From DATKDU01 sp035512595 (lineage in GTDB: Bacteria; Planctomycetota; Planctomycetia; Pirellulales; Pirellulaceae): a stretch of 13,485 bases of DNA. Positions 7,446-13,485 of this stretch are shown here, one piece after another (position 1 is the stretch's first letter; every line of letters begins with the position of its first letter). The stretch is from NCBI GenBank assembly GCA_035512595.1, contig DATKDU010000241.1:1-13485 (forward strand). The letters are read 5' to 3'. Both the position numbers and the translations under genes were made by a program. A model generated the notes under the pieces. The model was not told where the DNA came from, made no database searches, and was given only the letters and a program-made list of their open reading frames with translations.

Positions 7446-7554
7446 GGGTTTGGGGAGCGGCGTCTATCGGGACGCTTGTCCTGCTAGCAACAAAAGGTCC
7501 GCGTATGAGAGCGTACAAGCGGCGGACCACATTGGATTTCCCTGGTCGATGTAC

Positions 7555-7585
7555 TTGACAAAAAAACACTACTGTCTATTATTAT
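7555..7585 (+). promoter_or_regulatory. Strong sigma70-like promoter candidate
   Basis: A perfect TTGACA (7555-7560) is followed after 16 bases by TATTAT (7577-7582); a second TATTAT overlaps at 7580-7585 with a 19-base spacer. This stands out in GC-rich DNA. No protein gene starts close downstream; the nearest is 5-FCL, more than 500 bp away, so it may drive a small RNA or a long leader. Confidence 0.45.
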
Positions 7586-7590
7586 AGGTA

Positions 7591-7610
7591 CGGGCCGCTG
7601 CGCCCGTTTT
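7591..7610 (+). terminator. Possible short intrinsic terminator
   Basis: CGGGC and GCCCG pair around CGCTGC, followed by TTTTG. The five-pair stem is short. It lies directly at the expected start site of the promoter candidate, so it may end transcription coming from the porin side, or just be an early hairpin. Confidence 0.35.
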
Positions 7611-7694
7611 GTTCTTTGACAACTGAAGATCCAAGGTGAAGTAGTTCGCCGGGCGGCATCTTTGCGCCGCTTGCCGGTTTTGCGCAACTTTACA

Positions 7695-7746
7695 GGTTTT
7701 TTGACAAAACCCCCCTTTGGCTGTCAAAAAACCCTCCTTTGCTGAC
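7695..7746. repeat. 12-bp inverted repeat overlapping a 20-bp direct repeat
   Basis: GGTTTTTTGACA (7695-7706) is the exact reverse complement of TGTCAAAAAACC (7722-7733), with a 15-base loop. Overlapping this, CAAAACCCCCCTTTGGCTG (from 7705) recurs imperfectly as CAAAAAACCCTCCTTTGCTG (from 7725). It could be an operator-like site or an RNA hairpin. Confidence 0.5.
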
Positions 7747-8110
7747 CGCGGTCCTCGCCGGCAGTCCCTGACTGGATTGTCGAGGGGGCCCATGTTCCCA
7801 TTTGCAATTATCGCGCGCCGCAGCAGGAGCCGGCGGAGACAGAAGACGGGGCCGCGCAGGACGGCGCTATCACCGTCACTGCCTCTGAATGGCACTTGCG
7901 GCCAGCGGCATGGCGGGAGCGGCGGCGCTACTCGTTGTGTTCCAAGCGGTTGCGACTGGGCCGCCAAAACTGGCTGCGACGTAAGTGGCTGCCGCGGGGC
8001 GCGCAAACCGCGCTAGCGCCCCCCTTCGATTCCACCCGATTGACATCCTCGCAGGCACAGGGCATCGTCTAGGAGCGAAACAAGTCCCCGCCTTTCTCTC
8101 GGAGCCGCCG

Positions 8111-8734
8111 TTGAGCGCAGGCACCCAAATTGAGCCGCCCAGTCCCAAGGCTGCCATGCGCCGGGCCGCCTACGACGCCCGCAATGCCCAGCCCGACAAG
8201 GATGCCGTCAGTGCCCAGGCAGTCGAGCGGTTGCTCGCTTTGCCCGAATATCAGGCGGCCAAGACGGTGATGTGGTACATCGACTGCCGCTCCGAGCTGC
8301 GGACGCGGCAGGCCCTGCCGGCGGCACTGGCCAGCGGTCAGCAAATCGTCGTGCCGTACTGCACGGTCGATGAGCAGGGGGCCAACAAGCTGGGCCTGTG
8401 GTGGCTTCAGTCGATGGACGATCTTGTCGTCGGCAAATGGAAGATCCTCGAGCCGCCGCAAGAACGCTGGGGGGAACCGGGGAAGGAAGTCCCGCCGCAG
8501 GAGCTCGACCTGGTGATTGTGCCGGGCGTCGGCTTCAGCCGCGAAGGAGGGCGCATGGGCAACGGTCAGGGCTATTACGACCGGCTGCTGGCGACCGTCC
8601 GCCCTGATTGTCGCCTGATCGGGCTGTGCTACGAGAGCCAGTTGTTCGACGGCCTGATCGTCAGCAAGCACGACGTGTTCATGGACCAGGTGGTGACGGA
8701 GAAGGGGGTTTACCAAGGTCGCGGACGTAAGTAG
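8111..8734 (+). CDS. 5-formyltetrahydrofolate cyclo-ligase (5-FCL)
   Basis: ATP-dependent enzyme converting 5-formyl-THF to 5,10-methenyl-THF in cytoplasmic folate C1 metabolism (YgfA/MTHFS family). With the start at TTG 8111, the 207 residues include SPKAAMRRAAYDARNAQ near the N-terminus (matching the usual K-x-x-x-R pattern of the family), VMWYIDCRSEL, and the diagnostic GGRMGNGQGYYDRLL loop (about 146-160), ending with KHDVFMDQVVTEKGVY. TTG 8111 has GGAG at 8101-8104 with good spacing. ATG 8156 would cut into the conserved first helix, and GTG 7985 would add 42 low-complexity residues. E. coli YgfA is 182 residues. The gene is followed by the ftr homologue on the same strand after 150 bp. 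Confidence 0.9.
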   Translation: MSAGTQIEPPSPKAAMRRAAYDARNAQPDKDAVSAQAVERLLALPEYQAAKTVMWYIDCRSELRTRQALPAALASGQQIVVPYCTVDEQGANKLGLWWLQSMDDLVVGKWKILEPPQERWGEPGKEVPPQELDLVIVPGVGFSREGGRMGNGQGYYDRLLATVRPDCRLIGLCYESQLFDGLIVSKHDVFMDQVVTEKGVYQGRGRK

Positions 8735-8768
8735 TGCTGCGTCGCGTCCGCGAATTGAGGGCACGTCG

Positions 8769-8843
8769 AATGACCAATGACCAAGTCCCAATGACCAATG
8801 GAGACAGGAACCATTGGTCATTGGGGCTTGGTCATTGGTCATT
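8769..8843. repeat. Long hairpin built of AATGACC heptamers
   Basis: The 33-base arms 8769-8801 and 8811-8843 are reverse complements with one mismatch, which would be a G-U pair in RNA, around a nine-base loop (AGACAGGAA). Each arm is itself tandem heptamers: AATGACC twice, a variant AAGTCCC, AATGACC, then AATGG. There is no T run, so it is not a typical terminator. It separates the 5-FCL and ftr genes. Confidence 0.85.
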
Positions 8844-8884
8844 TGAAACGGACACGGCGACCCTAAGAGAAGATGTGACATTCC

Positions 8885-9811
8885 ATGCCAGCCCTCATCG
8901 ACGACACCTACGCCGAGGCCTTTCGCAGCATTTACGTCGAGTTCCTGATCACCGCCGCCAGTCGCCGCTGGGTCGAGCATGCGGCGGCGGCAGCGACCGG
9001 CAACGGCTCGAGCACGATCCTCTGCGACTGCGAGGCCGGCATCGACCGGTTCGTCGTCCCCGGCGGAGATGAATCGTTTGCCACGCCCGACGGCCGGCCC
9101 GGCGCGGTCGTCCAACTGCACATGCCCCGCTTTCGCAAGGACCGCGTGGAGGCCCTGGAGAAGGCGGCACTCGTCCGCATCAGCCAGAACGTCCTCACCT
9201 GTCCGACAGCGGCCTGCTTCAACCTGATCGACTCCGAGAGCTACTTCCGTCTCGGTCGCAAGATCGCCTTCTTTGGCGACGGCTTTCAAAAGCGGATCGA
9301 GCGGCACGGCCGCAAACTGTGGTGGATCCCCACGCTCGGCGGCGAGTTCGTCCTCGACCGGCGTTTTGGCTATGCGGACGGCCTGATGGGCGGCAACCTG
9401 TGGTACTTCGGCGCGGATGAAAGCGCGGCCCTCGCCGCGGCGGAGCGCGGCGTGGCGGCCGTCGAAAAGTGCCCCGGCGTGATCATGCCCTTTCCCGGCG
9501 GCATTGCCGGCAGCGGCTCGAAGGCCGGCAGCAAGTACCGCTTCCTGTTCGCCAGCACGTACGAGAAGTTTTGCCCGCTTCTGCGCGACGATCCGGCGGC
9601 CCAGTCGCAGCTTCCCGCAGGGGTCGGCTCGGTGATGGAGATCATCATCAACGGCCAGAGCCTGGAGGCGATCATCCGCGCCACACAGGCGGCGATTGCC
9701 GCGTCGGTCGATACGCCCGGGCTGCTACGCATTTCCGCCGGCAACTACGGCGGCCGCCTCGGCAAGAGTTTTATTTACTTGCATCCCGAGAAGCAGCAGG
9801 AAACAGGCTGA
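8885..9811 (+). CDS. ftr: Formylmethanofuran-tetrahydromethanopterin formyltransferase (Ftr/FhcD)
   Basis: Ftr moves a formyl group between methanofuran and tetrahydromethanopterin. In bacteria the homologue FhcD is part of the Fhc complex that runs in the formaldehyde-oxidising direction. The 308 residues are close to the usual length of about 300. Recognisable blocks are DDTYAEAF at the N-terminus, TCPTAACFNL (105-114), GGEFVLDRRFGYADGLMGGN (152-171), CPGVIMPFPGGIAGSGSK (196-213), and the family-ending ISAGNYGGRLGKSF (283-296). Start ATG 8885 directly precedes the conserved N-terminal motif. No other H4MPT-pathway gene (fhcABC, mch, fae, mtdB) is visible in the window, though planctomycetes are known to carry this archaeal-type pathway. 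It neighbours a folate C1 enzyme, so both C1 carriers meet here. Confidence 0.92.
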   Translation: MPALIDDTYAEAFRSIYVEFLITAASRRWVEHAAAAATGNGSSTILCDCEAGIDRFVVPGGDESFATPDGRPGAVVQLHMPRFRKDRVEALEKAALVRISQNVLTCPTAACFNLIDSESYFRLGRKIAFFGDGFQKRIERHGRKLWWIPTLGGEFVLDRRFGYADGLMGGNLWYFGADESAALAAAERGVAAVEKCPGVIMPFPGGIAGSGSKAGSKYRFLFASTYEKFCPLLRDDPAAQSQLPAGVGSVMEIIINGQSLEAIIRATQAAIAASVDTPGLLRISAGNYGGRLGKSFIYLHPEKQQETG

Positions 9812-9966
9812 CAAGCCTCCGTGGTTTTGTGAATGCCCCTCTGGCGGGTGGCCATGCACCGCTGCCTCGCTAACATTTGCTGCCGCACCCCTCTCCCCGC
9901 CATGGACAATCGGCCTAAAATGATGGGTTCTCTGCAAGGAAGTAACCCAGACCCACTGGCCGCCTC

Positions 9967-12900
9967 ATGCCCGCCTCGGACATCGTCATTCAAGGCGCCC
10001 GCGAGCACAATCTGCGGGACGTCTCGCTCGTATTGCCGCGGAATCAGCTCATCTGCCTGACCGGCGTCTCCGGCTCGGGCAAAAGCTCGCTGGCGTTTGA
10101 CACCGTGTATGCCGAGGGGCAGCGGCGGTACGTCGAGAGCCTGTCGAGCTATGCCCGGCAGTTTTTGGGTCAGATGCCCAAGCCGGACGTCGATTTCATC
10201 GGCGGGCTGAGTCCGTCGATCTCGATTTCGCAGAAATCGACGGGCAACAACCCCCGCTCGACGGTCGGCACGATCACGGAGATTTATGACTACCTGCGGG
10301 TCTTATATGCCCGCGTCGGCCAAGGACATTGCCCGCAGTGCGAGCGGCCGATCACGGCCCAGTCGCGGGAGCAGATCCTGCATCGGATCCTGGAATTGCC
10401 AGCGGGGATGAAGTTTTCGGTCCTCGCGCCGCTGATCCGCCAGCAGAAGGGGGAATACAAGGACCTGTTCGTGGACCTGCTCAAGCAGGGATTCGTGCGA
10501 GCGCGGGTTGATGGAACGATCGTCCAGCTTTCCGACAATCTGTCCCTCGACCGGCAGATGCGGCACGACATTGAAGTGGTCATCGACCGGCTGGCGATTC
10601 GGCCGGACGTGCGGCCGCGGCTGAGCGAGGCGGTCGAGTTGGCGCTGAAGATGGGGGAGGGGAATCTGATTGTCGCCGTCGAACAGGCGAGCAGTGGGCG
10701 TCCAATGGCGAGCGGGGGGCGTCAGCCCCCTGATGAACCCCCGGTTGGCGGCGAGGATCAGGGGGCTGACGCCCCCCGCTCGCCAATTCAAAAGAGGCGA
10801 TCTCGCGCTGCCGCCCGCGACGGCGACATCCTCTTCTCGTCCGCATATGCTTGCACGCACTGCAACCTTAGCTTCGAGCCCCCCAGCCCGCAGCTCTTCA
10901 GCTTCAACAGCCCGCAGGGGATGTGCCCGAGCTGCATGGGCCTGGGGGAGATGTACTCGTTCGACCCTGAGTTGCTCATTCCTAACCCGCGGCTCTCGTT
11001 CAAGGAAGGGGCGATCGAAATCCTCGGCCCCTGGCATGACATGGGCCGCTGGCGTCGGCATATCTTCCAGGGGGTCGCCGACACGATGGAGCGCAAGGGC
11101 GGCCTCAAAAAGGGAACGATGCTCGATGAGGCGTGGAACAAGCTCCCCAGCGAGGCCCAAAAGTGGTGGCTCTACGGCGCCGGCAAGGAGCACGTCACCT
11201 ACACCTGGCGCAGCGGCAGTTCGCCCATGATGTACGGCGGCAAGTTCGAAGGGATCATCCCCGAGTTGGACGGCAAATACCGTGCGAGCAAGAGCGCGAT
11301 GCAGCAGCGGCAACTGTCGCACTACATGAGCCACGTCCATTGCCCCGCCTGCCACGGCGAGCGGCTAGTGCCGCAGGCCAGGGCCGTGCGGATTCGTGGT
11401 GCACTCGCTCCGCGAGTGCATGAAAGCGGCCAGAGTCCAGCAAGAGCAGGCCTTTCCAATGGTGAGCCGGATCTGCGCACTCGCGGAGCGAGTGCGCCGC
11501 AATGGCGTTCACTCACGCTGCCCCAAGTCTGCAACCTGGCGATTAGCGACGCGGCACAGTTCTTCCAGCAGCTCGACCTCGACCCTACTCAACAGCTCAT
11601 TGCCGCCGAGGTGCTGAAGGAAATTCGCACGCGGCTGGGGTTCCTGATCGACGTTGGGCTGGAATATCTGACGCTCGATCGCACCGCGCCGACCTTGGCC
11701 GGCGGCGAGTCGCAGCGGATTCGCCTGGCGGGGCAGATCGGCTCGGGCCTCGTCGGCGTGCTGTATATCCTCGACGAGCCGTCGATCGGCCTGCACCCGC
11801 GCGACAACGACCGCCTCCTGGCCACGCTGCGGCGGCTGCGCGACATGGGGAACACCGTCATCGTCGTCGAGCACGACGAGGAGACGATGTGGGCTGCCGA
11901 CACGATCATCGACTTCGGCCCGGGCCCCGGCGTCCGCGGCGGGCACATCGTCGCTCAGGGACCGCCAGGAGAAGTGATCCATTCCCACCAGAGTATCACG
12001 GCGAAGTTTCTGTCGGGCCAGGAAGAAATCCAGATTCCGGCAACGCGCAGGCCGGTCAGGGTTCAGGGTTCAGGGTTCAGGGTTCAGGAAGGAGAGGTCG
12101 GAGGTCGGAGGTCAGAAATACTAACCCGAAGCGCAAGCGAGGGGGACCAAGTTCAAAGTTCAAAGTTCAAGGTTCAAAGTCGGAAGGGCAAGTCCAAACA
12201 CGAAACACGAAACACGAAACACGAAAACGACGACCAACCCAAATCCCTGCGGATTCTCGGCGCGACCCACAACAATTTAAAAGACATCGACGTCGAAATC
12301 CCGCTCGGCGCGTTCGTCTGCGTCACCGGCGTCTCAGGTAGCGGAAAAAGCTCACTCGTCGGCGACATCGTTGTGGAAGTGCTTCACCGCGATTTGAATA
12401 AGGGGGAAGGCAACCCCGGCGCTCACCGGGCCATCGAAGGGATGGAGCACCTCGACAAGCTGATTGACATCGACCAATCGCCGATCGGCCGCACCCCCCG
12501 CTCCAACCCCGGCACCTACATCAAGGTCTTCGACGAAATCCGCGATTTGTTCTCAAAACTTCCCGAGGCCAAGAAGCGGGGCTTCAAGCCCGGCCGGTTC
12601 AGCTTCAATGTCGCAGGGGGGCGCTGCGAAGCGTGCGAAGGGAACGGCAGCAACCGCCTCGAAATGGATTTTCTCGCCGACGTTTGGGTCACCTGCCCGG
12701 TCTGCGAAGGGAAACGCTTCAGCCGCGAGACGCTCCAGGTCAAGTTCAAGGACAAGTCGATTGCCGACGTGCTGGACATGGACGTGCAGCAGGCGCTCGA
12801 GCTGTTCGAGAATGTGCCGCACGTCCGCCACAAGCTCCAGACGCTGCACGACGTGGGGCTGGATTACATCAAGATTGGCCAGCCGTCGCCCACCCTCTCC

Positions 12901-13485
12901 GGCGGCGAGGCCCAGCGGATCAAGCTCGCCAAGGAGTTGGTGAAAAAGAGCACCGGCCGCACGCTCTACCTGCTCGACGAGCCGACCACCGGGCTTCATT
13001 TCGCCGACATCCGCATGCTGCTGAAGGTACTGCACAACTTCGTCGATGCCGGCAACACGGTCCTGGTCGTCGAGCACAATCTGGACGTCGTGAAGACGGC
13101 CGACTGGATCATTGACCTCGGTCCCGAAGGGGGCGCTGCCGGCGGCCAGATCATCGCCGTCGGCACTCCCGAAGAAATCGCCAAGCATCCGGAGTCGCAT
13201 ACCGGCCGCGTGCTGGCCAAGGTGCTGGATGGGTCGCATACGGCCCATCTGCGGGAACTTGCCGTAGGACAGGTTTCCAACCTGTCCAGAAAAAACGGGA
13301 ATCGTCGCGGCAAGAATGACGGTGAGCCGAAAGAGGACAGGTTGAAAACCTGTCCGACGACGCACATCGTTGTCAAAGGCGCTCGCCAGCACAATCTCAA
13401 AGGCGTTGACGCCTCCATCGAGCGCGACCGGATGACCGTCTTCTGCGGGCCGTCCGGCAGCGGCAAAAGCTCGCTGGCCATGGAC
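9967..13485 (+). CDS. uvrA: Excinuclease ABC subunit UvrA, tandem-fused form (3' end outside window)
   Basis: UvrA finds DNA damage and loads UvrB in nucleotide excision repair. The frame is open for 1173 codons from ATG 9967 to the window edge. Copy 1 is complete: Walker A GVSGSGKSS (33-41), zinc cysteines 296/299/320/323, signature LAGGES (577-582), Walker B LYILDEP (599-605), second Walker A 788-796, second zinc set 887/890/910/913, signature LSGGEA (977-982), Walker B LYLLDEP (1000-1006). From about 1132 a second UvrA begins (HIVVKGARQHNLKG, then GPSGSGKSSLAMD, Walker A 1161-1169). SSLA[F/M]D is typical of the N-terminal ATPase, so this is a new copy. Copy 1 is about 150 residues longer than E. 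coli UvrA (940) because four repeat blocks are translated in frame. The only SD-like sequence, AAGGAAG at 9936-9942, is too far from the start. Confidence 0.95.
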   Translation, partial: MPASDIVIQGAREHNLRDVSLVLPRNQLICLTGVSGSGKSSLAFDTVYAEGQRRYVESLSSYARQFLGQMPKPDVDFIGGLSPSISISQKSTGNNPRSTVGTITEIYDYLRVLYARVGQGHCPQCERPITAQSREQILHRILELPAGMKFSVLAPLIRQQKGEYKDLFVDLLKQGFVRARVDGTIVQLSDNLSLDRQMRHDIEVVIDRLAIRPDVRPRLSEAVELALKMGEGNLIVAVEQASSGRPMASGGRQPPDEPPVGGEDQGADAPRSPIQKRRSRAAARDGDILFSSAYACTHCNLSFEPPSPQLFSFNSPQGMCPSCMGLGEMYSFDPELLIPNPRLSFKEGAIEILGPWHDMGRWRRHIFQGVADTMERKGGLKKGTMLDEAWNKLPSEAQKWWLYGAGKEHVTYTWRSGSSPMMYGGKFEGIIPELDGKYRASKSAMQQRQLSHYMSHVHCPACHGERLVPQARAVRIRGALAPRVHESGQSPARAGLSNGEPDLRTRGASAPQWRSLTLPQVCNLAISDAAQFFQQLDLDPTQQLIAAEVLKEIRTRLGFLIDVGLEYLTLDRTAPTLAGGESQRIRLAGQIGSGLVGVLYILDEPSIGLHPRDNDRLLATLRRLRDMGNTVIVVEHDEETMWAADTIIDFGPGPGVRGGHIVAQGPPGEVIHSHQSITAKFLSGQEEIQIPATRRPVRVQGSGFRVQEGEVGGRRSEILTRSASEGDQVQSSKFKVQSRKGKSKHETRNTKHENDDQPKSLRILGATHNNLKDIDVEIPLGAFVCVTGVSGSGKSSLVGDIVVEVLHRDLNKGEGNPGAHRAIEGMEHLDKLIDIDQSPIGRTPRSNPGTYIKVFDEIRDLFSKLPEAKKRGFKPGRFSFNVAGGRCEACEGNGSNRLEMDFLADVWVTCPVCEGKRFSRETLQVKFKDKSIADVLDMDVQQALELFENVPHVRHKLQTLHDVGLDYIKIGQPSPTLSGGEAQRIKLAKELVKKSTGRTLYLLDEPTTGLHFADIRMLLKVLHNFVDAGNTVLVVEHNLDVVKTADWIIDLGPEGGAAGGQIIAVGTPEEIAKHPESHTGRVLAKVLDGSHTAHLRELAVGQVSNLSRKNGNRRGKNDGEPKEDRLKTCPTTHIVVKGARQHNLKGVDASIERDRMTVFCGPSGSGKSSLAMD
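10706..10785. repeat. 29-bp perfect inverted repeat inside uvrA (repeat family D)
   Basis: The arms 10706-10734 and 10757-10785 are exact reverse complements with a 22-base spacer. Each arm holds its own hairpin, GGGGGC and GCCCCC around GTCA, so this is a head-to-head pair of smaller palindromes, BIME-like. It encodes about residues 247-273 of UvrA, a Gly/Pro-rich segment before the first zinc finger. Confidence 0.9.
11400..11420 (+). repeat. REP family B copy inside uvrA, forward
   Basis: Perfect arms TGCACTCGC and GCGAGTGCA around a TCC loop. It is related to the copy at 4247-4271, but the leading GTAG has become GTGG. Translated as part of the loop after HCPACHGERL. Confidence 0.8.
11475..11497 (-). 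repeat. REP family B copy inside uvrA, inverted
   Basis: GCGCACTCGC and GCGAGTGCGC surround GGA, the complement of the TCC loop. It pairs with the forward copy 54 bases upstream to make a BIME-like unit encoding roughly residues 478-512 of UvrA. Confidence 0.8.
12061..12226. repeat. Block of four heptamer microsatellites in the UvrA inter-ATPase linker
   Basis: In order: GTTCAGG four times (12061-12088); GGTCGGA twice plus GGTCAGA (12096-12116); a CCCGAAGCGCAAGCGAGGG segment (about 12125-12143) familiar from planctomycete intergenic repeats; GTTCAAA-type four times (12151-12178); CACGAAA four times (12199-12226). All have a seven-base period except the middle segment. The whole block is open in the uvrA frame. 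Confidence 0.9.
13264..13287 (+). repeat. REP family C copy inside uvrA, forward
   Basis: GTA, then GGACAGGTT, loop TCC, then AACCTGTCC: a perfect nine-pair stem with the same GTAG start and TCC loop as families A and B. It lies in the linker between the two fused UvrA copies. Confidence 0.85.
13335..13358 (-). repeat. REP family C copy inside uvrA, inverted
   Basis: GGACAGGTT and AACCTGTCC around GAA, ending GAC where TAC is expected. It is a slightly decayed inverted partner of 13264-13287, 47 bases downstream. The second UvrA copy begins within about ten bases. Confidence 0.8.

Larger units (their letters stand above)
7278..8110. other. Non-coding stretch between the porin and 5-FCL genes
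   Basis: About 830 bp without a frame I would call a gene. The left part (7309-7445) holds CG-rich palindromes, the middle (7553-7746) is locally AT-rich with promoter-like and inverted-repeat elements, and the right part (7750-8110) is GC-rich with no recognised signal. Three TTGACA hexamers lie at 7555, 7616 and 7701, and a fourth at 8040. The small frames here have unlike codon use and no family resemblance. Confidence 0.6.

Noticed and set aside
7305..7487. Short frames over the CCCCGAAGGGG repeats
   Set aside because: The frame follows palindromic repeat DNA; such translations are repeat artefacts rather than genes.
7309..7746. CRISPR array between the porin and 5-FCL genes
   Set aside because: Repeats are short palindromes of unequal spacing; there is no regular 25-40 bp repeat with unique spacers and no cas gene.
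7889..7984. 31-residue hydrophobic small frame (MALAASGMAGAAALLVVF...)
   Set aside because: It could be a one-helix membrane peptide, but there is no ribosome site, a stop lies directly before it, and Ala/Val-rich frames are expected by chance in GC-rich DNA.
10706..12226. uvrA as a pseudogene broken by repeat insertions
   Set aside because: The frame stays open through every repeat block and all Walker, signature and zinc residues on both sides are intact.
12553..13392. Minus-strand open frame within uvrA
   Set aside because: It lies opposite conserved UvrA motifs and has no family resemblance.

Overview
The window looks like GC-rich chromosomal DNA from a planctomycete (Planctomycetota, probably the Pirellulales side). 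This rests on four things: a Gfo/Idh/MocA oxidoreductase tail, a Hanks-type kinase with a membrane anchor, an archaeal-type Ftr (H4MPT-linked C1 enzyme) in a bacterial setting, and a UvrA that runs into a second UvrA copy. The phylum call is from gene content and style, not from a search.

Layout, left to right. 1-183: C-terminus of an oxidoreductase (+). 277-1086: small exported trypsin-like serine protease (+). 1137-1622: conserved-looking hypothetical (+). 1624-2593: a RAYT (REP-associated tyrosine transposase) gene embedded in five GTAG-type REP palindromes. 2593-4185: membrane-anchored Ser/Thr kinase (-), whose stop codon abuts the last REP. 4378-5500: prfB (RF2) with a CTT TGA C programmed +1 frameshift (+). 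5519-5671: a pyrimidine/purine hexamer palindrome. 5790-7277: an OprP/OprO-like porin (+). 7278-8110: about 830 bp without a convincing gene, holding palindromic repeats, a strong promoter-like site and inverted and direct repeats. 8111-8734: 5-formyl-THF cyclo-ligase (+). 8769-8843: a heptamer-built hairpin. 8885-9811: ftr/fhcD (+). 9967 to the end: uvrA (+), open at the right edge.

Most genes are housekeeping or stand-alone, with no clear operon beyond the possible C1 pair (5-FCL and Ftr). The unusual content is the repeats. At least three REP-like families share one design: GTA, then a short stem starting at G, then a TCC loop. Their stems differ in sequence but stay paired. One family flanks the RAYT. 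The other two, plus a further large inverted repeat and a block of heptamer microsatellites, sit inside the uvrA reading frame without breaking it. They fall where UvrA has linkers or loops: before the first zinc finger, in a loop before the ABC1 signature region, between the two ABC halves, and between the two fused UvrA copies.

The best candidate for something under-described is this pairing of a RAYT with its REPs at gene ends and with REP-type repeats tolerated as translated inserts in a duplicated uvrA.
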